A stretch of DNA of 5,107 nucleotides from contig CANCKV010000295.1 of NCBI GenBank assembly GCA_947378615.1, forward strand, positions 1 through 5,107, in the 5' to 3' direction. This document shows, one piece after another, positions 1 to 5,107 of the stretch. The DNA is from Chitinophagaceae bacterium. Lineage in GTDB: Bacteria; Bacteroidota; Bacteroidia; Chitinophagales; Chitinophagaceae. Every line of letters begins with the position of its first letter. Position 1 is the stretch's first letter. A model generated the notes under the pieces. It did no database searches. It had not been told where the DNA came from and worked only from the letters and a program-made list of their open reading frames with translations. The position numbers and the translations under genes were made by a program.

Positions 1-60
1 TTTATTTTATCAATATTATAGCATTTTCAGACATACTATCATTCGCAATATTGAAGGGTA

Positions 61-474
61 TTACATCGGTTGTAAATGACACGGTCTTCCCTTTTTGGGC
101 CCTCCACCTTCTGAAATCAATTTACATGAAGGAGGTAATTTTAAATAAACAGTAGGCTCTGCTTTTGTACTATCAGCATCAAATCCTGCATTATTTATCG
201 CAGTTCGAATTTCATCTATTGAAACCCTATCGGGCAAAAATTGAACTTTTATTTCTCCTGACAAAAGGTTGTAAGATTTTGAAAGCATACCGTTTTGCCA
301 ATTTTGATTATTCTCTTCAACTAAATATTTATCTAACAATTCTTTACACTCCCAACAATGTAAATTAGAAGAATATATGGTAATTCTCTGTGGCTTTGCA
401 GCCATTACTTGTGCTCTGCTGCTATTTATAAAGGGAAATGCAAGTATAAAAAACACTATTACGAACTTTCTCAT
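61..474 (-). CDS. Small exported HMA-domain protein with CWEC motif
   Basis: Encodes 137 residues. Residues 1-21 look like a Sec signal peptide: Arg2-Lys3, then a hydrophobic run (VIVFFILAFPFI), then Ser-Arg-Ala with likely cleavage before Gln22. The mature part fits a ferredoxin-like heavy-metal-associated fold: strand RITIYSSNL (30-38), then Cys40-Trp-Glu-Cys43 at the start of a helix, a strand GEIKVQFL (73-80), a helix VSIDEIRTAINNAGF (84-98), and a final strand near 108-113. CxxC at the first loop is the metal-binding site of HMA proteins, although the usual GMxCxxC is here NLHCWEC. A tail after the domain holds Cys117 and Cys132 in a Gly-Gly-Gly-Pro-Lys-Lys segment; these could form a disulfide or add ligands. 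The signal peptide places it in the periplasm or outside the cell. The role (metal chaperone, metal sensing or redox) is inference. It starts 43 bases after pyrE on the same strand, so it is probably cotranscribed. No clear ribosome binding site is visible. Confidence 0.85.
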   Translation of the reverse strand: MRKFVIVFFILAFPFINSSRAQVMAAKPQRITIYSSNLHCWECKELLDKYLVEENNQNWQNGMLSKSYNLLSGEIKVQFLPDRVSIDEIRTAINNAGFDADSTKAEPTVYLKLPPSCKLISEGGGPKKGRPCHLQPM

Positions 475-517
475 AAACTTGTTTATTAATGAAATTCTTT
501 TTAAATTTGTATCTGAA

Positions 518-1153
518 TTACAAGTTAATGCCCCAAACAGAAGGATTCTTACTCCATTCCTTCAAAATCTTTTCTGAATCAGTACTTATTGTACCTTTTT
601 CTAACCCTAGATTTATAAGCGTTTGATAATCGCTGAGAGATATCAATGGAACATTTGCTTTTTCAAATGCATCTTTCGCCTCATCAAATCCATAATTAAA
701 AATTGATACCATTGCAATAACCTCTATTCCAGAATTTCGTAAGACTTCTACTACTTGTAAACTACTTTTTCCGGTAGAGATCAAATCTTCAATAACAACA
801 ACCTTTTGTCCAACAGTAAATGCGCCTTCAATTTGATTTCCTAATCCATGTTCTTTGGGTTTAGGTCTGACATAAATAAATGGTAATTTTAATTGATCTG
901 CTGCCATCACGCCCCAAGGTATTCCCGCTGTAGCTACTCCGACTAATGCATCGACATCAGGATATTGAGAAAAAATTACACTGCACAACTCACTTTTTAT
1001 AAATTCTCTTACATACGGGAAAGACAATACTTTTCTGTTATCACAATAAATAGGACTTTTCCATCCACTTGCCCAAGTGAATGGATTTTCAGGACTTAAC
1101 TTGACTGCATTTATTTGTAAAAGCTTCTCAGCTACTGTTTTCTTATTTGTCAT
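518..1153 (-). CDS. pyrE: Orotate phosphoribosyltransferase
   Basis: Transfers a phosphoribosyl group from PRPP to orotate to make orotidine 5'-monophosphate, the fifth step of UMP synthesis, in the cytoplasm. The 211-residue length is normal for bacterial PyrE. Recognisable parts, numbered from the chosen Met: the substrate-binding segment FTWASGWKSPIYCDNRK (25-41), the flexible catalytic loop with Lys98-Pro-Lys-Glu-His-Gly-Leu-Gly-Asn (98-106) then Gln-Ile-Glu-Gly, and the PRPP-binding motif VVVIEDLISTGKS (118-130), in which Glu-Asp and Thr-Gly are the expected residues. The frame is open 11 codons further upstream to a GTG at 1186, but the ATG at 1153 fits better: family members begin around this point, and a promoter-like element lies only 4 bases before it. 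The gene is divergent from the Nudix gene and is not beside other pyr genes. No frameshift or missing catalytic residue is visible. Confidence 0.97.
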   Translation of the reverse strand: MTNKKTVAEKLLQINAVKLSPENPFTWASGWKSPIYCDNRKVLSFPYVREFIKSELCSVIFSQYPDVDALVGVATAGIPWGVMAADQLKLPFIYVRPKPKEHGLGNQIEGAFTVGQKVVVIEDLISTGKSSLQVVEVLRNSGIEVIAMVSIFNYGFDEAKDAFEKANVPLISLSDYQTLINLGLEKGTISTDSEKILKEWSKNPSVWGINL

Positions 1154-1157
1154 TTTG

Positions 1158-1165
1158 CGAAAGTA
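1158..1165 (-). promoter_or_regulatory. Possible pyrE -7 promoter element
   Basis: Read on the minus strand this is TACTTTCG, one mismatch from the Bacteroidota -7 consensus TAnnTTTG. It ends 4 bases before the pyrE ATG, which would give a leaderless or nearly leaderless transcript. No good -33 TTTG is found at the expected spacing, so the call rests on the -7 element and its position alone. Confidence 0.35.
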
Positions 1166-1209
1166 TAGCCTATTTTCTGAATACACTCATTTATTAAACT
1201 TATTGGAAT

Positions 1210-1217
1210 CATTTTTG
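1210..1217 (+). promoter_or_regulatory. Possible Nudix gene -7 promoter element
   Basis: CATTTTTG differs from TAnnTTTG only at the first base and lies 14 bases before the ATG at 1232. A second candidate, TATTTTTA at 1220-1227, is also one mismatch away. Neither has a clear -33 partner. The 78-base divergent gap with pyrE must contain a promoter for each gene unless transcription starts inside the opposite gene. Confidence 0.25.
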
Positions 1218-1231
1218 TTTATTTTTACATT

Positions 1232-1666
1232 ATGAGTAAACCTATTATTAGAGCGGCAGGTGGTTTGGTTTGGAATGAAAACAACGAACTACTAATGATT
1301 TTTAGACAAGACAAGTGGGATTTGCCAAAAGGGAAAATTGATGAAGGTGAAACTTTAGAAGCCTGCGCAATTAGAGAAGTACAAGAAGAAACTGGTTTAA
1401 AGGAAGTAGAAATTGGAGTTTTTATTGGACTTACCCAACATGAATATTTTGACAAATATCTACAAACGGAAGTGATCAAGGAAAGTCATTGGTTTTCGAT
1501 GAAGTCGAACAGTAGCGAAATACTTATTCCACAAACTGAAGAACAAATTACAGAAATTAAATGGGTTCCGACAAATTCGATTAACGCTCATTTAAAGAAT
1601 AGCTACTTGAATATTGAGTTGATAATCAAACATTACTTTAATAACCTTGAACAAGTTGAAAAATAG
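1232..1666 (+). CDS. Nudix hydrolase
   Basis: Encodes 144 residues, a normal size for a single-domain Nudix protein. The full Nudix box GX5EX7REUXEEXGU is present and intact: Gly34, Glu40, Arg48-Glu49, Glu52-Glu53, Gly55-Leu56. The glutamates coordinate the divalent metal that drives hydrolysis of a nucleoside diphosphate linked to another group. Before the box, RAAGGLVWNENNELLMIFRQDKWDLPKGK (7-35, shown by its family-typical AAGG and WDLPKGK elements) is the usual entry to the fold. The C-terminal half carries EITEIKWV-like and helix segments that normally shape substrate choice, but the substrate cannot be read from the sequence; nucleotide sugars, diadenosine polyphosphates or oxidised nucleotides are all possible. 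It is divergent from pyrE, an arrangement that I recall as common in Bacteroidota; a direct metabolic link is not shown. The ATG at 1232 gives the expected N-terminus and has no Shine-Dalgarno. Confidence 0.93.
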   Translation: MSKPIIRAAGGLVWNENNELLMIFRQDKWDLPKGKIDEGETLEACAIREVQEETGLKEVEIGVFIGLTQHEYFDKYLQTEVIKESHWFSMKSNSSEILIPQTEEQITEIKWVPTNSINAHLKNSYLNIELIIKHYFNNLEQVEK

Positions 1667-1683
1667 GGCTAATTTAATAGCTC
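1666..1683 (+). terminator. Weak hairpin at the end of the Nudix gene
   Basis: GGGCTA and TAGCTC can pair over 6 base pairs (one G-U) around the loop ATTTAA. The hairpin starts on the last base of the stop codon. Only a short broken T run follows (CTTTTAATC, about 10 bases on), so it is at best a weak terminator. Confidence 0.25.
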
Positions 1684-1936
1684 AATTAACTAAACTTTTA
1701 ATCTAGATTTTCAACTCTCTGTTAATAATGTCATCAGATAATGGTATCAAATAGTTTACATGTCTCCAGGATAATTTATCAATATATTTTTTTTAGTTTC
1801 TTTCGGGTATAAATATCCATTACTTGCCAAATGCAAATTTTTAATTCTTTGTTATTTCTAATAGCTAATTGCCATTATACATTAATAGAATATTAAGTAG
1901 AAGCATTGATTGAAAATAGTATTTGAAGGAATTAAA

Positions 1937-2020
1937 ATGAGAGGTATAAATGAAGAGATAAAGCCACATATAAATAACTTAGATTTATTAATGTATTTTA
2001 ATAAAAAACAGCTAAAATAA
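1937..2020 (+). CDS. Possible 27-residue upstream ORF
   Basis: ATG to TAA encodes 27 residues beginning MRGINEEIKP and ending NKKQLK. A GAAGGA sequence 7 to 12 bases before the ATG is one of the few Shine-Dalgarno-like sequences in the window. The stop lies 7 bases before the ATG of the AraC-family regulator, a spacing that would allow translational coupling or a leader-peptide role if both are on one transcript. Against it: the TAnnTTTG element that overlaps its stop suggests that the regulator can be transcribed on its own, and a frame this short is easily found by chance in AT-rich DNA. No homology is recognised. Confidence 0.2.
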   Translation: MRGINEEIKPHINNLDLLMYFNKKQLK

Positions 2021-2025
2021 ATTTG
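2018..2025 (+). promoter_or_regulatory. Candidate promoter of the AraC-family gene (-7)
   Basis: TAAATTTG matches the Bacteroidota -7 consensus TAnnTTTG exactly and ends 2 bases before the ATG at 2028. TTTA at 1996-1999, 18 bases upstream, is one mismatch from the -33 TTTG. If used, transcription would start on or next to the start codon, giving a leaderless message. Confidence 0.4.
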
Positions 2026-2027
2026 TA

Positions 2028-2912
2028 ATGAAGGCAGAATATAGGAATGTATTACAAGATAAGGAACAGTCATTACGGGTGTTTGTATTTAAGGAAAAGG
2101 AATTTCCTGCAGCTTGGCATTCTCATCCACAATATGAATTGACTTATATTGCAAGTAGTAGCGGCATGCGATATGTAGGAGATAGTATTCACAATTTCAG
2201 TGCAGGTGATTTTGTATTGGTCGGCGCTAACTTACCCCATTCATGGAAGACTGTAGGGGAACAGATTTCACCTGTTATTGCTGTTATTTCTCAGTTTAGT
2301 GAAGAGCTATTAGGAAATAATTGGTTAGAGAAAGCTGAATTTTATTCAATAAAGAAATTGCTATTACAATCTTCCAGGGGCATCAAGTTTTCACCGGAAA
2401 CAGTAGAAGAACTTAAAGAAAAACTCCTTTTATTACCAATACAACCTCCATTCGAAAAGCTAATCAGCTTAATCAATATCTTAAATGTATTATCACAAAA
2501 GAAGGATTATATCCTTTTATCATCCTCGAGTTTTAGCGCAAATATCACTCAAGAGGATAGCAAAAGAATTGGAATCATTCAAACTTATGTTAAGAATCAT
2601 GTTCAATCGAAAATTACGATTGAAGAAGTTGCAGGTTTGATAGGATTGACAGAAGTATCCTTTTGTAGATATTTTAAAAGAGTTCATAACAAGTCGTTCA
2701 TTACTTTTTTGAATGAGTATAAGATTGCACTTGCCTGTAAGTTATTGATAGAAACAGACCAAACAGTGAGTGAAATAGGGTATGAATGTGGTTTTAACAG
2801 TATTAGCTTATTACATAGATTATTCAATAGGACCATTAAAATGACCCCATTAGAATATAGGAATAGTTATCATTCGATACCGACAAAACTTATAAATGGA
2901 GTTGTAGGATGA
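2028..2912 (+). CDS. AraC-family transcriptional regulator with N-terminal cupin
   Basis: Encodes 294 residues, typical of two-domain AraC regulators. The N-terminal sensor (about 15-75) is a cupin-like barrel: AAWHSHPQYELTYI (28-41) with His31, His33 and Glu37, then GMRYVGDSIHNFSAGDFVLVGANLPHSW (46-73) with His71. This arrangement is common in AraC proteins thought to sense sugars or small molecules. A helical linker covers about 95-170. The C-terminal DNA-binding domain (about 180-282) has two helix-turn-helix units: TIEEVAGLIGLTEVSFCRYF (197-216) and TVSEIGYECGFNSISLLHRLF (246-266), followed by the signature MTPLEYR (272-278). The second unit keeps the family-typical GFNS..LHRLF pattern. 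The inducer and targets cannot be read from the sequence. No metabolic operon lies beside it, so it probably acts on distant genes or on its own promoter. The ATG at 2028 is the first plausible start; the next Met (47) would cut into the cupin. Confidence 0.95.
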   Translation: MKAEYRNVLQDKEQSLRVFVFKEKEFPAAWHSHPQYELTYIASSSGMRYVGDSIHNFSAGDFVLVGANLPHSWKTVGEQISPVIAVISQFSEELLGNNWLEKAEFYSIKKLLLQSSRGIKFSPETVEELKEKLLLLPIQPPFEKLISLINILNVLSQKKDYILLSSSSFSANITQEDSKRIGIIQTYVKNHVQSKITIEEVAGLIGLTEVSFCRYFKRVHNKSFITFLNEYKIALACKLLIETDQTVSEIGYECGFNSISLLHRLFNRTIKMTPLEYRNSYHSIPTKLINGVVG

Positions 2913-3473
2913 TTTATAAGGAATTTAAGAAATGTTAAGAAGAACTAGGGTCATTTTGCACCCAAGCTTAAGTTATCTACAATACTTTCTTGTTATTACT
3001 AAGAAATCTCACTAACTAATATTTTCTTCATCTAATGAAATCTGCCTGATTCATTTTGGAGTAGTGTTGATGAGATTAATGTGAGAATGATAACCATCAA
3101 ATCGATTTCTACAAAATATTAGGGAGAAAAGAATCAAGAAGAAATGGAGGCTCACTCCCTGTTTTTTGTGTTTATTCAATCAACTTTTCATCTGTTAACC
3201 TACTTTGTAAATCAAAACATGTTTATAAAAGCAACTATTTATATTGATAAGATGTATGAAATTGAACACTAAAAGTGCATTGCCTTCATCAAGGAATTTC
3301 AAATATTGTTAGTTATTGAGGCTTACAAAACCGGACTTCATTCCGATTAAAGGGATAATTGAAGCAGACATTGTAATTAATGGGTGAGATTGTACAGGTT
3401 AGCGATATAAATTCTTCTAAATAAAAAGCAATGTCGTTAAGTTAAAAATGGGAGCTTTATAATATAATAGCCA
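2913..3473. other. Gene-free stretch before the repeat array
   Basis: About 560 bases after the regulator with no recognisable gene. All frames are interrupted often. The longest ATG frame noticed is 42 codons (3144-3272) with no support. It contains two hairpins followed by six T, near 3121-3167 and 3450-3482. I see no tRNA, transposase remnant or inverted-repeat element end. A decayed gene or a small RNA cannot be excluded by eye. Confidence 0.55.
3121..3167 (+). terminator. Possible terminator: AGGGAG/CTCCCT stem and six T
   Basis: AGGGAG (3121-3126) pairs perfectly with CTCCCT (3155-3160), followed by G and six T (3162-3167). The loop is long (28 bases), but a smaller GGAG/CTCC hairpin (3147-3150 with 3155-3158) can form inside it. 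It lies about 210 bases beyond the AraC-type stop, so it could end that transcript or a separate short RNA. Confidence 0.3.
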
Positions 3474-3482
3474 CCCTTTTTT
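3450..3482 (+). terminator. Imperfect hairpin with T6 beside the repeat array
   Basis: GGG (3450-3452) and GCT (3454-3456) can pair with CCC (3474-3476) and AGC (3469-3471), with a small internal loop and an AT-rich apical loop. Six T follow directly (3477-3482). The shape fits a weak Rho-independent terminator on the plus strand. The T run merges into the first degenerate unit of the 21-base array, so the T run may be part of the repeat rather than a terminator. Confidence 0.25.
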
Positions 3483-3557
3483 AATTTCTTACTGTTTTTA
3501 GACGATTCCTTGTTGTTTTCAAATGATTCCTTACAGTTATTTAGCGATTCCTTACAC

Positions 3558-3725
3558 CTTTTTGATGAGTCCTTAGATAAAAAATACGTAAGCATCATCA
3601 TGTTGTTACATTCCTTAGACTTTTCTGATGATTCCTTACACCTTTTTGATGATTCCTTAGATAAAAAACACGTAAGCAACATCATGTTGGTACATTCCTT
3701 AGACTTTTCTAATGACCTCTTAGGC
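3558..3725 (+). repeat. Two copies of an 84-base higher-order repeat
   Basis: Positions 3558-3641 and 3642-3725 are two adjacent copies of a block made of four 21-base units. The first 69 bases differ at only 4 positions; the last 15 diverge more (6 differences). Each block contains the distinct segment with ACGTAAGC and CATCATGTTG, absent from other units. This shows a block duplication later than the original 21-base expansion. Confidence 0.88.
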
Positions 3726-3746
3726 TTTTCTGATACCCCCTTAGAC

Positions 3747-3780
3747 TTTTCTGATGATTCCTTACATGAATTTAGTGGTA
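3747..3780 (+). repeat. 34-base direct repeat, copy 1
   Basis: Last regular 21-base unit plus the next 13 bases (GAATTTAGTGGTA). It matches 3832-3865 at 33 of 34 positions. The 85-base distance is the 84-base block period plus one. Confidence 0.85.
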
Positions 3781-3812
3781 GCTAACAACTTTTTTATGAA
3801 GCGTTACATAAG

Positions 3813-3828
3813 TAAGGTACTGACCTTA
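3813..3828. repeat. Perfect 6-bp inverted repeat inside the array
   Basis: TAAGGT (3813-3818) and ACCTTA (3823-3828) are exact inverted copies around a 4-base loop ACTG, and four T follow 3 bases later (3832-3835). It sits in the 22-base unit where the array slips by one base. The stem is short and AT-rich, so any terminator role would be weak. It joins the repeat's CCTTA core with its own complement. Confidence 0.5.
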
Positions 3829-3831
3829 ATG

Positions 3832-3865
3832 TTTTCTGATGATTCCTTACATGAATCTAGTGGTA
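3832..3865 (+). repeat. 34-base direct repeat, copy 2
   Basis: One 21-base unit plus 13 bases of tail (GAATCTAGTGGTA), with one mismatch to 3747-3780. Beyond it the match resumes after a 4-base gap (GCTA present only in copy 1, then ACAA in both), so the duplicated block originally reached further. Confidence 0.85.
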
Positions 3866-3932
3866 ACAATTCATAATTACACTATTTTAAGTACTCTCAT
3901 CAGTTAATGAATCATATTACCGACGTAAATAC

Positions 3933-3940
3933 TAGATTTG
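3933..3940 (+). promoter_or_regulatory. Candidate promoter (-7) of the secreted protein gene
   Basis: TAGATTTG is an exact match to TAnnTTTG and ends 17 bases before the ATG at 3958. Transcription would begin near 3945, leaving a short leader of roughly 12 bases. No good -33 TTTG is seen at about 3910-3914. The position argues against the in-frame upstream ATG at 3907. Confidence 0.4.
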
Positions 3941-3957
3941 TTTCAAAATATCAATTG

Positions 3958-5107
3958 ATGTTCACTTCTAAAATATTTATTTCTTTAAATAAATCAATGC
4001 TACTAATACAGTCAATACTATGTATTACCTTAATGTTTTTTTGCTTTTTGTTCAGTAATGCTCAAAAAATAGTCGACACAACTGAATTTCATAGTATTAA
4101 CTTTTCGTCAATTAAATATGAAAATATAGATACAAGTTCCTATGCCGAATGGGTGGATGGCATAGAGTCTAGAATTTTTCAAGCAGATAAGAAAAACAAA
4201 AGGCCTGAATGGGTAATTTGGACAGACAAAACTGAGATTGGAAATATTGCAATCCGATATGGTAATTCTAAAACATTGAGTCCGCGACATTTGCGTTTTG
4301 GCTTTTATAAACCCATTATTGTGGGTAGTATTTTTACTGAGAGTGGCGGTTGTCCAAGTATCCTAAAACAGGGTATCCCATATCCGGGAGACCTGAATGA
4401 TGAAACACAATGGATAAAGGCAAAAAGATTAATCAATGGTGAAGTCACTGTCAAGGAAGCACTCTCCAATGTATATTCAATTTGGGTTTTTCCTGCAGGC
4501 ACTCTAACGAGAGCAATACGATTTTCTCACCAACCTATCATCACTGATGATAACTATGCAGGAATGCTTTCTGGATTATTCGTTTCTGAAAAGAGGTTCT
4601 TTAATATTGCAAATCAAGCTCAAATTAGAACATCTACCAATACACAACATCTTACTTTGTTAACTAATGAAAGAAATGATAGTTGGATGGCATGGGATAA
4701 TAGCGGTCATTTTGATAATAAATCGGGTGTTGTTCCAATAATATCCAAAGATAATCCTGAGTGGATTATCTTAAAATGGCCACACCCTGTTAGTCTGTGT
4801 GGATTAGCGGCTATTGCGACTGGATTCAGTACCTCAGATGTACAATATTATTCAGGCACCACTAATGGAAAAATTGATTTCAATAATGAATCTAATTGGC
4901 AAACTATTAAAAAGTATAATGGGATAATGGCTGATTTTTATCAATTTCGACCGAATATTCTAGAATTTGGTCAGACAATCCTCACAACAGCAGTGAGACT
5001 GAAAATAACTTCATCTATTAAAAATAGTGGATACCTGAAAACAGAAACAAGAGGAGGGAGACGTATCTTTCTCGGAGAATTAATGGCATTACAACCACTT
5101 GGAAATG
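3958..5107 (+). CDS. Secreted protein with two discoidin-like modules (partial, 3' end cut)
   Basis: Open from 3958 to the window end, 383 codons with no stop, so the C-terminus is missing. A signal peptide is clear: Lys5 and Lys12 before a hydrophobic run (MLLIQSILCITLMFFCFLF, 14-32) and Ser-Asn-Ala with likely cleavage before Gln36. Two related segments follow. Module 1 (about 84-190) runs from EWVIWTD through QWIKAKRL to GTLTRAIRFSH. Module 2 (about 268-351) runs from EWIILKWPHPVSLCGL through VQYYSG and NWQTIKKY to ILTTAVRLKITS. The shared order, Trp-rich opening strand, a W..(I/T)KK-type strand and a closing strand with RAIRF/AVRLK, is the pattern of galactose-binding-like or discoidin (F5/8 type C) beta-sandwiches, so carbohydrate or surface binding is inferred. 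From memory, similar segments occur in very large secreted proteins of Planctomycetes and Verrucomicrobia; this was not searched. Start choice: 3958 supplies the positively charged n-region and lies just after a TAnnTTTG element; ATGs at 3907 and 3997 are alternatives. Confidence 0.85.
   Translation, partial: MFTSKIFISLNKSMLLIQSILCITLMFFCFLFSNAQKIVDTTEFHSINFSSIKYENIDTSSYAEWVDGIESRIFQADKKNKRPEWVIWTDKTEIGNIAIRYGNSKTLSPRHLRFGFYKPIIVGSIFTESGGCPSILKQGIPYPGDLNDETQWIKAKRLINGEVTVKEALSNVYSIWVFPAGTLTRAIRFSHQPIITDDNYAGMLSGLFVSEKRFFNIANQAQIRTSTNTQHLTLLTNERNDSWMAWDNSGHFDNKSGVVPIISKDNPEWIILKWPHPVSLCGLAAIATGFSTSDVQYYSGTTNGKIDFNNESNWQTIKKYNGIMADFYQFRPNILEFGQTILTTAVRLKITSSIKNSGYLKTETRGGRRIFLGELMALQPLGN

Larger units (their letters stand above)
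1667..2027. other. Intergenic stretch without a convincing gene
   Basis: A 361-base, very AT-rich gap between the Nudix gene and the AraC-type regulator, with stop codons throughout most frames. It holds the weak hairpin just after the Nudix stop, a run of eight T near 1785, the possible 27-codon frame at 1937-2020 and the regulator's -7 element. No RNA gene, repeat or mobile-element end was seen. Confidence 0.6.
3474..3865. repeat. Tandem array of a 21-base unit
   Basis: From 3495 to 3767 thirteen consecutive units of exactly 21 bases can be laid out (starts 3495, 3516, 3537, 3558 and so on to 3747). Most begin with a T-rich run such as TTTTCTGAT or CTTTTTGAT and carry the core GATTCCTTA, which occurs exactly six times (units 3516, 3537, 3621, 3642, 3747, 3832). 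Units at 3579 and 3663 (AAAAAAyACGTAAGC type) lack the core. The unit at 3789-3809 is degenerate but in phase, with about 17 of 21 matches to its neighbours; 3810-3831 is 22 bases, slipping the phase by one, and a further good unit follows at 3832-3852. A degenerate unit may also exist at 3474-3494. Because 21 is divisible by three, one frame per strand stays open: plus reads heptads like FSDDSLH and LFDDSLD (open 3471 to a stop at 3783-3785); minus reads heptads like KESSKRC. Neither has a convincing start or ribosome binding site. Nature and function are unknown; the one-base slip and drifted units suggest a non-coding or decaying array. Confidence 0.9.

Noticed and set aside
1154..1186. GTG start extending PyrE by 11 residues
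   Set aside because: The extension is not typical of the family and would place the start upstream of the promoter-like element; ATG at 1153 is preferred.
2949..2964. GGGT/ACCC hairpin shortly after the AraC-type stop
   Set aside because: Only 4 base pairs with no following T run; not enough for a terminator call.
3144..3272. 42-codon ATG frame starting MEAHSLFF
   Set aside because: No Shine-Dalgarno, no recognised similarity, and it overlaps a terminator-like hairpin; length is within chance for this base composition.
3437..3685. Minus-strand frame of 82 codons over the repeat array (KESSKRC heptads)
   Set aside because: The frame is open because a 21-base unit without stops repeats; its ATGs lie in the middle of the array, the frame is open beyond them, and no ribosome binding site is seen. 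Treated as part of the repeat.
3510..3785. Plus-strand frame over the repeat array (FSDDSLH heptads)
   Set aside because: Begins only at a TTG; no ATG before 3600 and no promoter or ribosome binding site. Openness is explained by the repeat period.
3495..3865. CRISPR array
   Set aside because: Units are contiguous and 21 bases long with no unique spacers of constant length, and no cas gene is in the window.
3907..3957. Upstream ATG adding 17 residues to the secreted protein
   Set aside because: It lies upstream of the exact TAnnTTTG element and would put a polar stretch before the signal peptide.
3823..4040. Shared ACCTTAATGTTTT at 3823-3835 and 4027-4039
   Set aside because: Thirteen AT-rich bases, the second inside the signal-peptide coding region; taken as chance.

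Overview
The window looks like chromosomal DNA from a member of the Bacteroidota, perhaps a Chitinophagaceae or Sphingobacteriales relative. The reasons are low GC throughout, almost no Shine-Dalgarno sequences, and several matches to the Bacteroidota -7 promoter element TAnnTTTG close to start codons. A pyrE gene divergent from a small Nudix hydrolase gene also fits that phylum. The genus-level placement is inference.

Layout. Positions 61-1153 (minus strand) hold pyrE (orotate phosphoribosyltransferase) and, 43 bases downstream of it, a small exported protein with a heavy-metal-associated (HMA) fold and a Cys-Trp-Glu-Cys motif. The two probably share a transcript. Positions 1232-1666 (plus) hold a Nudix hydrolase with an intact Nudix box, divergent from pyrE across 78 bases. 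Positions 1667-2027 hold no convincing gene, only a possible 27-codon reading frame that stops just before an AraC-family regulator (2028-2912, plus). Positions 2913-3957 are over 1 kb without a recognisable gene. The second half of that gap is occupied by a tandem array of a 21-base unit, about 3474-3865, with an 84-base higher-order period. From 3958 a secreted protein starts and runs off the end of the window. It carries two discoidin/galactose-binding-like modules and is probably the N-terminal part of a much larger protein.

The genes do not form one pathway. pyrE is a housekeeping pyrimidine gene, the Nudix enzyme a general nucleotide-clearing enzyme, and the AraC regulator is an orphan with no obvious target operon beside it. 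The most unusual part is the 21-base array. Because 21 is a multiple of three, it keeps one reading frame open on each strand for about 300 bases (a Phe/Ser/Asp/Leu heptad on plus, a Lys/Glu/Ser heptad on minus), yet neither frame has a convincing start. It is not established whether it is coding, a transcribed non-coding element or a decayed repeat. The window does not show a recognisable defence system, mobile element, CRISPR array or RNA gene.
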